Assembly (NCBI GenBank): GCA_020850355.1
Contig: JADZEX010000021.1
Coordinates: forward strand, 142,377 to 206,376
Source: Fimbriimonadaceae bacterium
GTDB taxonomy: Bacteria; Armatimonadota; UBA10988
DNA: 64,000 nucleotides
Direction: 5' to 3'
Shown: one piece after another, positions 1 through 8,396 of the stretch
How the letters are laid out: every line of letters starts with the position of its first letter
Numbering within the stretch: position 1 is the first letter of the stretch
Made by a program: the position numbers and the translations under genes
Notes under the pieces: generated by a model
Told to the model about the DNA's origin: nothing
The model's database searches: none
The model's input: the letters and a program-made list of their open reading frames with translations, nothing else

Positions 1-1
1 C

Positions 2-1759
2 GGCGAGATGAACGCCAGCGCGGTCTTCGACCGGGCCGGTCGGCTGTGGGTGAGCTACGAACTGAGCCCGGCCAACTGGGCCAAGGATGACGGCCCGCTC
101 GACCGCACCGGCCGCACCGTGCCGATCTTCGCCGGCCGACGCGGTGCCGTGCGGGTGGTCGAGGGCGACACCGTCAAGGAGCCGGTCGAGCCGCTGACCG
201 CGGCGACCCTCAAGCTGGTTCCCGAGAACGCCGCGCCGCAGGCCAAGAACAGCGTCCAGGCGCTGTCACTGCCCAGGCTGGCGCTCGATGGCCAAGGCCG
301 CGTCTGGTGCGCTTATCGGCTGAAGTTCCCTGACCAGCGGGCCAACGTCGGCCCGGTCTGGCACACCTACGCCACCTGCTACAGCGGCGGCGCCTGGACG
401 CGACCGCTGTGGGTCACCGGCAGCGACGCCAATCAGGAGTACCGGCCGCAGTTCGTGCCGACCCGCGCCGGGCAGCTCCTGATGCTCTGCAGCACCGACT
501 ACCGGCTGTTCAACAACCGCGTCTACCCGAACGCGCCGCCGGTGCAGAACGACCTCTGGCAGGCCTACCTGCGCAGCGCCGCACCGGTGACCGAGCCGCA
601 ACTGCAGGCTGTGGCGCCGCCGCCGCAGGTGACCGCACCCCCGGACCCGGAGCCGGCCGACATCGCCCGGATGCGTGCGGCGCGCTGGACCGTTGGCGGG
701 CAGACCTGGCGGGTCCTGCGCGGCGAGTTCCACCGCCACACCGAACTGTCGCCCGACGGCGGCGGTGACGGCACCTGGCTCGACATGTGGCGCTACGCGC
801 TCGACGCCGCCGACCTCGACTGGGTCGGCTTCGGCGACCACGACAACGGCAACGGGCGGGAGTACAGTTGGTGGATCTCCCAGAAGTCCACCCAGATGTT
901 CCTCCACGCCCCGCGCTTTGTGCCGCTGTTCACCTACGAACGCAGCGCCAACTACCCCGACGGCCACCGCAATGTGGTGTTTGCGCAGCGCGGGGTGCGC
1001 ACCCTGGCCCGGCTGAACGGTGGCCTGGGCAAGGATCTCGACGACCAGCCGGACGCCCCGCGGCCGCACACCCCCGACACGCAGATGCTCTACCGCTACC
1101 TGAAGGAGTGGAACGGCATCTGCGCCAGCCACACCTCCGGCACCGACATGGGCACCGACTGGCGCGACAACGACCCGGCGGTCGAGCCGGTGGTCGAGAT
1201 TTACCAGGGCGACCGCAACAACTACGAAGCGCCGGGCGCGCCGCGGTCGGCCAGCGGGCCTGACAACTCCTACGGCGGCTGGCGTCCCAACGGCTTCGTC
1301 AGCCTGGCGCTGTTGAAGGGCTACCGGCTAGGGTTCCAGGCTTCCAGCGACCATCTCTCAACGCACATCAGCTACTGCAACCTGCTGGTCCGGGAGCCGA
1401 CCCGCGCCGCCCTACTGGAGGCCTTCCAGCAGCGTCGCTGCTACGGCTCGACCGACAACATCGTCGGCCACTTCCGGTGCAGCGCAGACGGCCGGGAGTA
1501 CCTGCTGGGCCAGGAGATCACGATTCGCGGCAACCCGCGCCTGCAGTGGCGAATCGCCGCGGGCGCGCCGGTGGCCAAGGTGGTGCTGATCCGCGACAAC
1601 GAGGTCCTCTACACCGCCACGCCGAACGAGGCAACGGTGGACCTGCAGTACGAGGACCAGCAGCCGAAGCGCGGGCAGACCGCCTACTACTACGTTCGCG
1701 GCGAGCTGGCCAACGGCGAGCTGATCTGGCTCAGCCCGATCTGGGTCAAGGCGGGGTAG
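2..1759 (+). CDS. PHP-like metal-dependent phosphoesterase domain protein, 5' end cut by window
   Basis: The frame is open to the first base, so the N-terminus lies outside the window. The ATG at base 8 is probably internal. The first ~200 residues look like the last blades of a beta-propeller or sialidase-like domain (Trp-rich strands such as RLWVSYE and RVWCAYR). From about residue 240 there is a PHP-type metal-binding region: GEFHRHTELSPDGGGDG, then WVGFGDHDNG and later GICASHTSGTDMG and GFQASSDHLS, which supply several His/Asp candidates for metal ligands. A short beta-rich domain closes the protein. PHP and DUF3604-like proteins hydrolyse phosphoesters, but here the substrate is unknown. 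A role in processing carbohydrate or surface polymers is inferred only from the neighbouring glycosidases. The next gene converges on it from the other strand. Confidence 0.7.
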   Translation, partial: GEMNASAVFDRAGRLWVSYELSPANWAKDDGPLDRTGRTVPIFAGRRGAVRVVEGDTVKEPVEPLTAATLKLVPENAAPQAKNSVQALSLPRLALDGQGRVWCAYRLKFPDQRANVGPVWHTYATCYSGGAWTRPLWVTGSDANQEYRPQFVPTRAGQLLMLCSTDYRLFNNRVYPNAPPVQNDLWQAYLRSAAPVTEPQLQAVAPPPQVTAPPDPEPADIARMRAARWTVGGQTWRVLRGEFHRHTELSPDGGGDGTWLDMWRYALDAADLDWVGFGDHDNGNGREYSWWISQKSTQMFLHAPRFVPLFTYERSANYPDGHRNVVFAQRGVRTLARLNGGLGKDLDDQPDAPRPHTPDTQMLYRYLKEWNGICASHTSGTDMGTDWRDNDPAVEPVVEIYQGDRNNYEAPGAPRSASGPDNSYGGWRPNGFVSLALLKGYRLGFQASSDHLSTHISYCNLLVREPTRAALLEAFQQRRCYGSTDNIVGHFRCSADGREYLLGQEITIRGNPRLQWRIAAGAPVAKVVLIRDNEVLYTATPNEATVDLQYEDQQPKRGQTAYYYVRGELANGELIWLSPIWVKAG

Positions 1760-1778
1760 GCTCGGGCCGGGTCGGCGG

Positions 1779-4700
1779 TCAGATCCCCGGCGTCGTCGCC
1801 GGGCGGCGCAGCAGGCGTTCGGCGGTGGCCACCGCGGCCGCTTCGGCGGCGGGCTCGCAGATCAGCAGCAGCGCTGTGCGGCGGTCCGCGTCGAGGGTCA
1901 GCCGCAGGGCACTGCCCGGCAGCGTCAGCCGTTCGTAGGTCTGCCAGCGCCCCTCGCGGGCTTCGCCCGCCAACACGCGGAAGGTGCCCGGCCGCGGCGG
2001 CAGGGCCACGCTGCCCAGGCTGAACGGCGCCAGCAGCAGTTGTCGCGAGCTGCTCAGGCCGCGACCGTCGAGCGTCACTGCGCCCTGCAGTCCGGTGGCG
2101 GTCAACTGCGGCTCGCCCCGCCAGGTGCTGCGGCCGGCCGCCAGCAGCACCTGCACCCCGACCGGCGCGACATGCGCCACGGCCGGCCAGCGCGGCCGCA
2201 GGCCCAGGTGCAGCGCCCCGGCCGGCAGGTCGACCCGCACGCTCGCGGCCGCTCCGCTGGCCCGCCGGTCGAAGGCCATCCAGAGGCGCCCGGCGGCGGT
2301 CGGCTGCGACAGCAGGTGCAGCTCCGCCGGGGCCGGTGCCGGCCGCGTCCAGCGCACCCCGGCGGCGTCCAGGAAGGCGGCGTAGATTCCGCGCAGCGGC
2401 GAGCCGGCGGCCAGCTCCAGCGGGTCGTTGACGAACCAGACCGTGCCCTGCCCGAGCCGGAACCGCGTCAGCAGCGGATTGCCCGCCGCGGCGGCCAGCA
2501 CCGTGGCGCCAGCCGGTTCCAGCCGGAGGCTCGGCCGCAAGGTCACCCGGCCGCCCCAGGCGCCCAGGTCGACCGGACAGTCCGGCCCGCTGCGCACCGG
2601 CGCCGGGGCCAGCCGGTCGCGCAGCCGCAGGCCGGCGAGCTGTGTCAGGCGCGCTGCGACCGTCGGCTGGCGGCGTTCGTCGAGCGTCAGGTCGCCCGTC
2701 AGCAGCAGTTGCCCGCCACGGCTGACCCAGGCCTGCAAGTCCGCGGCCTCGGGGTCCGACAGCGTGTAGAGGCACGGCGCCACGACCGCCCGCACGGCCG
2801 GCGGCAGCGCCGCGCAGCCGCCCTCGTCGAAGCTGGCGAAGGGCACCTGCAGGCCCAGCAGCGTGTCGGCCGCGCGGTCGGCGACGCGCAGCCCAAGCTG
2901 GTCGTCCTCGCCAGCGCGCAGCCGGCCGTTCAGCAGCAGGCCGACCGGCGGGGTCTCGTCGCGCGGGGCCAGGCGGTGCCACAGCAGCGCCAGATTGCGG
3001 TGGATCGCGGCGACGTCCTTCGGCACGCGTTGCTGCGGGTAGAACAACCCCCACGGAAAGACCCAGCCCGCGCTGTCGCGGAGGCACCAGTTCTGGATCT
3101 TGCAGCCACCCATCGCCAGCGTGTAGGCCGCCACGGTGGCGAAGAGCTGCTCCTGCTGCGCCTCGCTGCGGACGATGTGGTAGCCCTGGCCGCCGTTCTC
3201 GACCGCCCAGGCGGGATGCGTCTTGACGCCGTACTCGCCCAACGCGACGCCCTTGCCGCGGAGTCGCAGGTCGTTCAGCGCCAGCCGCAGCGGCAGCTTG
3301 TCGAGGTCATCGCCCGGGACATCGAAGTAGCCGAAGTTGCTGACATCCTGGTCGGCGATTGTCGCCCGCAGGTCCATCCCGCCGAACGGGCGCTGGTAGT
3401 ACTCGCTGGTGATCGGCTGCCGCAGTCCCTGCTGCCGCAACGCTGCGACGTGGGCGGTGTTCCAGCGGCGCAGCAGGTCGTGCTGGAAGGCCAGTTGGTC
3501 GAGCTGCACCGGATCGTCGAAGCGGCCGCTCCGCGGCGGCGGCCAGGGGTAGCGGTCGCCCACGCGTTGGGCCCGGCCGGCGCCCCAGGCGGCCTCCAGG
3601 TCGGCGGCTGTCGAATAACGGCGGTGCAGCCAGGCGGTCCACAGCGCGGCAGTTGCCTCCGGACGCTCGTCGGCCCGCAGTTGGTAGTCGCCGTTGAGGT
3701 ACCACAGCAGCGCCGGGAAGTCGCCGAGTCGGCGGCCGAACTCGGCGCACAGCGCGCTCTGCCGGCCCAGCTCGGCGTCGTCGCAGACCACGTCATGGCC
3801 GATCAGCAGGCCCGGCATGTAGATCAGGTGCTGTTGCTCGCAGAGCGTCGCCAGCGCCCGGAACGAGGCCCATTCGGTCGCGCTGAAGGTGTGGTCGGGG
3901 TTGACGTATTGCAGGTTCTCGTAGAGGTCCAGCCCGATGTCGCGCGCCGCGGTGAGGTCCTGCGACCAGCTCAGCGGGTTTTGCGCGGCGGCGCGAAAGG
4001 TCTCCGCGTAGTCGTCGGTGCCAAACACGAAGAGCCGGCGCGACCCCAGGCGGAAGCCGTTGTCGGCGAAGCTGAGGGCCGGCAGCCGCGGCTCCTGGGC
4101 CGTCACCACGCCGCGGGTCAGGCGGTCGATCGGCCGGCCCTCCAGCAGCAGCTCGGCGGTCAGGTGCGTCAGCGCCGCGGCAGGCTGCGCCGCCGGCCAG
4201 GTCGCGCTGAGGGTCACCGGGCCCTCGCCGGCGGCCACCGGCTGCTCCGTGCTCCAGAGCGGTGGGCCACTCTCGCCGCGGGCGCTGCAGCGCAGCACCG
4301 TGGCCGGCAGCGGACGCAGCCGGTCCAGGGTGACGCTGACGGTCAGCGGCTCAGCGGGTCGCAGCAGGTCGCGGTCGCAGCGCAGGTGCCGCAGGAACGC
4401 GCCGCGGAGCAGCGCGGTGACGACTTCCTGCAACGCGGCGCGGGCGGGAGCGTTGCGGGCGGTGAACAGATCGTGGCTGGTGACGCCGCTCCAGGCCCAG
4501 GCCGAACCGGCGTAGAAGCCGCCGTAATGCCACAGCAGCCCGCCCGCGGCGCCGCGCGGACGGCCGTAGAGGTCGGCGGTTTCGAGCCACGGCAGCCAGC
4601 GCGCCTGGTCGTGCCCATCGACCCCGCTGGCGACCCAACCTCGTAGCGGCAGCGCCGCGTCGACCTTGGCCTGCACCAGGTGCTGGTCGGCGGCGGTGCG

Positions 4701-6155
4701 CAGGCGGGTGACTCGGCGCAGCGGGTTGGCCGGGTCGCAGACACCAATCTGGGTCGGCAGCAACTTCAGGCCGTCGCCGGGCTGGCCGTTGCTGCTGTTC
4801 AGGGGAGGCGGTGTCAGGCCGCTGACGTCGCCCAGCCGCAAGTCATCGAACCAGGCGGTGCCGTGGGCGCGGTAGAGGCCGAGTTTGAGGTGCAGCCGGC
4901 TGACGCCCGGCTCCGGCGTGAAGTCGAAGCTGATCGCCCGCCAGGCGTGCGTGCCGCTGAGCTGCACCAGGTCGCGCCAGGCCAGCAGCTTGCCGGCGGC
5001 GTCGTACTGGTAGACCGCCAGGTAGGCGAAGCCCGCGCCGCCGACGTCGACCGTGCGCAGCCAGCCCTGCAGGCGGTAGTTGCGCCGCTCGGCTGGCAGG
5101 TCGCACCAGAACTTGCGCTCGTCGTCGGTCGGGCCGGGCGTCGCCGTGACCCGCAGACAGCGCTGCCCATCGCGAGCGCCGCTGGCGACCAGCTCGGCCG
5201 CGGCGCTGTTGCGGTGCCAGGCCCCGTCGAGCGTCTGGCCACCCTCGGCGACCTGGCCACGCTCGAACGAGCCGTCGGGCAGCAGCGATCGCTGCGGCGC
5301 CAGGGCGGCGGTGATCCGCTCGGCCAACACCGTCGCTTCGGGTTGCCAGCCGCCGGCGGCTGGCAGCAGCAGGTTCTGGAACGGGTAACCGCCGAGGTTG
5401 ACGAACATCCCGCCGCGGCGGAGGTAGCTGACCCAGGCGGTCCGCGCGGTGGCCGGGAAGCTGGCGCCGTAGGGCAGCACCACCAGGGCCAGGCGCTCCG
5501 GACGTAGCCAGGTCGCGTCGGCCAACTGCGCCGCGCTGACCGCCACCAGCTCGCGACCGGGCGCCGCCAGCAGCGTCGCCAGCGCCGCGGGATCGCTGCC
5601 GGCCCCGCTGACCGGCAGGCCCGGCTCGTTGAGGATGCCGATCCGCAGCGCCCCGGCGGCGGCCGGAGCGAGCTCCTGGTAGTCGGCGGCCTGGCTGCCG
5701 GGGACCAGCGTCCAGCCGTCGAACCAAGCTTCGCCGGCGGCTTGATAGAGCCCGCAGCGCAGGCTGATGAAGCGCGCTGCGGGGTGCAGTTCGAAGGTGT
5801 AGCTGGCGCGTTGCCAGTCACGGCTGCCGGTGGCCTGCGCGAAATCCTTGAAGGCGACCAGCTCGCCCGCGGTGTCGGTCTGGTAGACCGCCACGTAGGC
5901 GTACCCCAGCGGACCGCGCGGGGTCACCTGGGCGACCTTCAGGTCGACCGCCGCGGTGAAACGGCCGGGCGGCTCGACCGGGATCTCCTGCAGCGCGGTG
6001 CCCTCGCGGTCGAAGCGCAGGCAGCGGCCGTGGCCGGGCAGATCGACGATCTGCCCCGTCCCGAGCGCCCAGCCGCGGAGCGTCTCGTAGCCGCCATTGA
6101 GCACCGTTGGCGGCTCGACCGCCAGCAGCGCCAGGGCCAGCAACCAGCATGCCAT
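1779..6155 (-). CDS. Very large secreted GH42-like glycoside hydrolase with duplicated N-terminal sugar-binding-like domains
   Basis: This 1458-residue protein begins with a short signal peptide (MACWLLALALLAVE). Two homologous jelly-roll-like domains follow, near residues 20-165 and 300-450. They share the pattern YAYVAVYQTDTAGELVA / FAYLAVYQYDAAGKLLA and each ends in AWFD. The central part (about 700-1060) resembles the GH42 beta-galactosidase barrel, including WTAWLHRRYSTAADLEAAWG. The usual acid/base Asn-Glu position seems to read N-G-D (LWYLNGDYQ, near residue 820), while GEYG near 973 could hold the nucleophile. Activity is therefore uncertain. A glutamine-amidotransferase-like trimerisation domain and beta domains follow. 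The start has GGAGAAGG six bases upstream. It lies 18 bases after the dipeptide epimerase gene on the same strand, so the two probably form one transcript. Confidence 0.75.
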   Translation of the reverse strand: MACWLLALALLAVEPPTVLNGGYETLRGWALGTGQIVDLPGHGRCLRFDREGTALQEIPVEPPGRFTAAVDLKVAQVTPRGPLGYAYVAVYQTDTAGELVAFKDFAQATGSRDWQRASYTFELHPAARFISLRCGLYQAAGEAWFDGWTLVPGSQAADYQELAPAAAGALRIGILNEPGLPVSGAGSDPAALATLLAAPGRELVAVSAAQLADATWLRPERLALVVLPYGASFPATARTAWVSYLRRGGMFVNLGGYPFQNLLLPAAGGWQPEATVLAERITAALAPQRSLLPDGSFERGQVAEGGQTLDGAWHRNSAAAELVASGARDGQRCLRVTATPGPTDDERKFWCDLPAERRNYRLQGWLRTVDVGGAGFAYLAVYQYDAAGKLLAWRDLVQLSGTHAWRAISFDFTPEPGVSRLHLKLGLYRAHGTAWFDDLRLGDVSGLTPPPLNSSNGQPGDGLKLLPTQIGVCDPANPLRRVTRLRTAADQHLVQAKVDAALPLRGWVASGVDGHDQARWLPWLETADLYGRPRGAAGGLLWHYGGFYAGSAWAWSGVTSHDLFTARNAPARAALQEVVTALLRGAFLRHLRCDRDLLRPAEPLTVSVTLDRLRPLPATVLRCSARGESGPPLWSTEQPVAAGEGPVTLSATWPAAQPAAALTHLTAELLLEGRPIDRLTRGVVTAQEPRLPALSFADNGFRLGSRRLFVFGTDDYAETFRAAAQNPLSWSQDLTAARDIGLDLYENLQYVNPDHTFSATEWASFRALATLCEQQHLIYMPGLLIGHDVVCDDAELGRQSALCAEFGRRLGDFPALLWYLNGDYQLRADERPEATAALWTAWLHRRYSTAADLEAAWGAGRAQRVGDRYPWPPPRSGRFDDPVQLDQLAFQHDLLRRWNTAHVAALRQQGLRQPITSEYYQRPFGGMDLRATIADQDVSNFGYFDVPGDDLDKLPLRLALNDLRLRGKGVALGEYGVKTHPAWAVENGGQGYHIVRSEAQQEQLFATVAAYTLAMGGCKIQNWCLRDSAGWVFPWGLFYPQQRVPKDVAAIHRNLALLWHRLAPRDETPPVGLLLNGRLRAGEDDQLGLRVADRAADTLLGLQVPFASFDEGGCAALPPAVRAVVAPCLYTLSDPEAADLQAWVSRGGQLLLTGDLTLDERRQPTVAARLTQLAGLRLRDRLAPAPVRSGPDCPVDLGAWGGRVTLRPSLRLEPAGATVLAAAAGNPLLTRFRLGQGTVWFVNDPLELAAGSPLRGIYAAFLDAAGVRWTRPAPAPAELHLLSQPTAAGRLWMAFDRRASGAAASVRVDLPAGALHLGLRPRWPAVAHVAPVGVQVLLAAGRSTWRGEPQLTATGLQGAVTLDGRGLSSSRQLLLAPFSLGSVALPPRPGTFRVLAGEAREGRWQTYERLTLPGSALRLTLDADRRTALLLICEPAAEAAAVATAERLLRRPATTPGI

Positions 6156-6173
6156 CGCCTTCTCCCGCGCGGC

Positions 6174-7187
6174 CTAACGCACCGTGATCCCGAGTCCGGG
6201 GCGGTCCGGCAGGGTGATCCGACCGTCCGGCGCGGTCATCGCCGCGAAGGGGTCGTCGCTCACCAACAGGGCGCCATCGAGGTCACACCAGTCGACCAGC
6301 GGCGCGAGCTGCGCTGCCGCGGCCAGCGAGACCGACGAGGCCCCGAAGCAGCCCAGCATCACCCGCATCCCGCAGGCTCGGGCAACGTGGATCGTCCGGA
6401 GCGCGGCGCTGAGGCCGCCGACCTTGTCGAGCTTCACGTTGACTCCGGCGATGCTGCCACGCAGGCGCAGCACATCGTCCGGTCCGTGGCAGCTCTCATC
6501 GGCCACAATCGGCAACGGCGAGACCGCCTGCACCGCGGCCAGGCCGTCGTAGTCGTCGCGGCCGACCGGCTGCTCGATCAGCTCGACGCCAAGGGCGGCC
6601 AGTTGCCCCGCCAGGTCGGCCGCCGCGGCGACGTCCCAGCCGCCGTTGGCGTCGACCCACAAGCGCTTGCCGGTCGCCTCGCGCAGCGCCCGCACTTTCG
6701 CCAGGTCGTCGCTGCCGCCGCACTTCACTTTGAGGATCGGATACTGCGCCGCCTCGGCCGCCTTCGCCAGCATCTCATCCAAGTCGGCGAGGCCGATGGT
6801 GAAGGCGGTCAGTCCGGTCTGTGCCGGGTCGAGGCCCAGCATCCGGTAGACCGGCTGCCCGGCGAGCTGGCCGGCGAGGTCCCAGAGCGCCCCGTCGAGC
6901 GCGCAGAGGGCACTGCGCTGGGCGGGCTGCGCAGCCGCCCAGGCGATCATCAGCGCGTCGGCGCAGCGCGGGTCGGCCGCCTCGACGGCTGGCTGCAGCG
7001 CCGCCAGGGTGGCCTCCATGCTGTCCAGGGTCCAGCCGTAGAAGCGGACCGGCACCCCTTCACCGCGGCCGATCAGGCCGTGGTGGCGCAGCTCCACCAG
7101 CAGCGACGAGGTCGTGTCGGACCCGCCGCGACTGATCCGGAAGGTGTGATGGTAGTGCAGCGCCAGGCGCCGCCAGGTCAGGCGCAT
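6174..7187 (-). CDS. L-Ala-D/L-Glu-type dipeptide epimerase (enolase superfamily)
   Basis: The 337-residue protein has the full muconate-lactonising-enzyme subgroup layout. The catalytic K-x-K (ILKVKCGG, K153/K155) is followed by the metal ligands D179 (WVDANGGWD), E205 (IEQPV) and D230 (ADES), then the second base Lys in VNVKLDKVGG near 252. Length and motif order fit dipeptide epimerases, which invert a residue of cell-wall-derived dipeptides such as L-Ala-D-Glu during peptidoglycan recycling. The exact dipeptide cannot be read from sequence, and related enolase-superfamily acid-sugar enzymes remain possible. The gene heads a two-gene minus-strand unit with the GH42-like protein and is divergent from the secreted repeat protein gene on the other side. 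Confidence 0.85.
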   Translation of the reverse strand: MRLTWRRLALHYHHTFRISRGGSDTTSSLLVELRHHGLIGRGEGVPVRFYGWTLDSMEATLAALQPAVEAADPRCADALMIAWAAAQPAQRSALCALDGALWDLAGQLAGQPVYRMLGLDPAQTGLTAFTIGLADLDEMLAKAAEAAQYPILKVKCGGSDDLAKVRALREATGKRLWVDANGGWDVAAAADLAGQLAALGVELIEQPVGRDDYDGLAAVQAVSPLPIVADESCHGPDDVLRLRGSIAGVNVKLDKVGGLSAALRTIHVARACGMRVMLGCFGASSVSLAAAAQLAPLVDWCDLDGALLVSDDPFAAMTAPDGRITLPDRPGLGITVR

Positions 7188-7292
7188 CGGTTGCTCCGCG
7201 GCGGGCCATTGCGCGGAGGTTGCCGAGTTCCTGCCCGATCACCTGACAGGCCGCCCCAAGCTGCGGCAAGATCAGCCCATCGGAGCAACACC

Positions 7293-8126
7293 ATGCGTCT
7301 CTGCGCCCCGAGCCGTTGGCTCGGCCTGATCACCCTCTGCGCGACCCTCGCCGCCGCGCAGACCCCCAGCGTCCTGATCCTCGACGACTCCCAGAAGCTC
7401 GGCTCGCTCAGCCTCGGCGGCGACAACACCTTGGTCGTCGAGCAGGGCGATGTGCAGGTCAACAGCAGCCACACCGCTGCGCTGAGTGCCTTCAACTCCA
7501 GCCTGGAGGTGAAGCAGGGCAAGATCGGTGTGGTCGGCGGCGTGCAGACCCTCGGCAAGGTCAGCCTGACTCCCAAACCAGTCAGCAACGCCAAGGTCGC
7601 CGACCCCTACGCTGCGCTGAAGCTGCCGACCGAGGTGCCAATCAAGTCGCGCCAGAAGCTGTTCGTGCACGCCGGCAAAGAGATGACCCTCTCGCCGGGC
7701 GTCTACTTCGGCGGGCTCTCCTTCGGCAGCGGCTGCCAGATCACCTTCGAGCCGGGCGTCTACTATGTCGGCAACGGCGATATCTACTTCGCGGACGGCA
7801 CCTACCGCGGCGCTGGGGTGACGATCTGCCTCTACGGCAACGCCGCCGGGAAGTTCGTGCTCGGCAACAAGTGCGACATCAACCTCACCGCGCCGACCGA
7901 GGGCGACTTCAAGGGCTTGTCGTTCATCTCCTACGCCAGCGGGCTGGCGATCACCCTGCAAGAGGCCAACCTGACGCTCAGCGGGGCGATCTACGGGCCC
8001 AAGGTGCAGGTCGGCATGTTCATGAAGTCGCAGGTCAAGGTGCCGCAACTGGTGGCGCTGAACCTGACGATGGGCACCGGCGCGCAGATGACCGTCACCG
8101 GCTCGCCAGCGGCGGGCGGCGAGTAG
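7293..8126 (+). CDS. Secreted beta-solenoid-like protein of unknown function
   Basis: The open frame runs far upstream, but the real start is the ATG before MRLCAPSRWLGLITLCATLAA, a clear signal peptide ending at AAAQ. That gives 277 residues. The mature part is rich in short beta strands with Gly and Val and contains LSPGVYFGGLSF and FEPGVYYVGNGD, the PGxYyxG pattern seen in right-handed beta-helix proteins often found near Tad-like pili. I cannot name a function. It is probably exported and may be surface exposed. It converges with the FmdB gene, whose end is 8 bases away, and is divergent from the epimerase gene. Confidence 0.65.
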   Translation: MRLCAPSRWLGLITLCATLAAAQTPSVLILDDSQKLGSLSLGGDNTLVVEQGDVQVNSSHTAALSAFNSSLEVKQGKIGVVGGVQTLGKVSLTPKPVSNAKVADPYAALKLPTEVPIKSRQKLFVHAGKEMTLSPGVYFGGLSFGSGCQITFEPGVYYVGNGDIYFADGTYRGAGVTICLYGNAAGKFVLGNKCDINLTAPTEGDFKGLSFISYASGLAITLQEANLTLSGAIYGPKVQVGMFMKSQVKVPQLVALNLTMGTGAQMTVTGSPAAGGE

Positions 8127-8133
8127 CCGGGGG

Positions 8134-8388
8134 CTAAGTCACTTCGTAGCCGCCGTCGCCGTTCTTGCGCAGGATCTTGAACCCCGCCCGCTTGGCGCGC
8201 TGTTCGTTGAGTTGTTTGCCGATCCGCGGGGTGGCCGTGTAGAACGACCCGATCCGCCGGCTGACCGACGCGCCGCAGCGCGGGCAGAACGGGATCGGTG
8301 GCTCGTTGACGTGCTGCCGCGCCGTGAAGCCCTGCTGGCAGTGCTCACAGCCGAAGTCGTCGTCGGCCTTGTAGTCGTACAGTGGCAT
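8134..8388 (-). CDS. FmdB family zinc-ribbon protein
   Basis: This 84-residue protein starts MPLYDYKADD and carries the FmdB-type ribbon: CEHC near residues 14-17 and CPRC near 35-38, with a conserved short basic tail. FmdB-type proteins are small putative regulators whose direct role is unproven. The reading frame remains open upstream within the GH127 gene, but the canonical MPxY start of the family fixes the start here. It lies 8 bases after the stop of the GH127 gene on the same strand and is probably co-transcribed with it. Confidence 0.85.
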   Translation of the reverse strand: MPLYDYKADDDFGCEHCQQGFTARQHVNEPPIPFCPRCGASVSRRIGSFYTATPRIGKQLNEQRAKRAGFKILRKNGDGGYEVT

Positions 8389-8396
8389 CGTCGTCC

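Noticed and set aside
2040..4646. An 868-residue plus-strand open frame
   Set aside because: It lies antisense to the GH42-like gene and its product is low-complexity Arg/Gln/Ala/Pro text without motifs, typical of a shadow frame in GC-rich DNA.
5742..7292. The upstream part of the frame that ends in the secreted beta-solenoid-like gene
   Set aside because: It runs antisense to the GH42-like and epimerase genes; the signal peptide fixes the real start at 7293.
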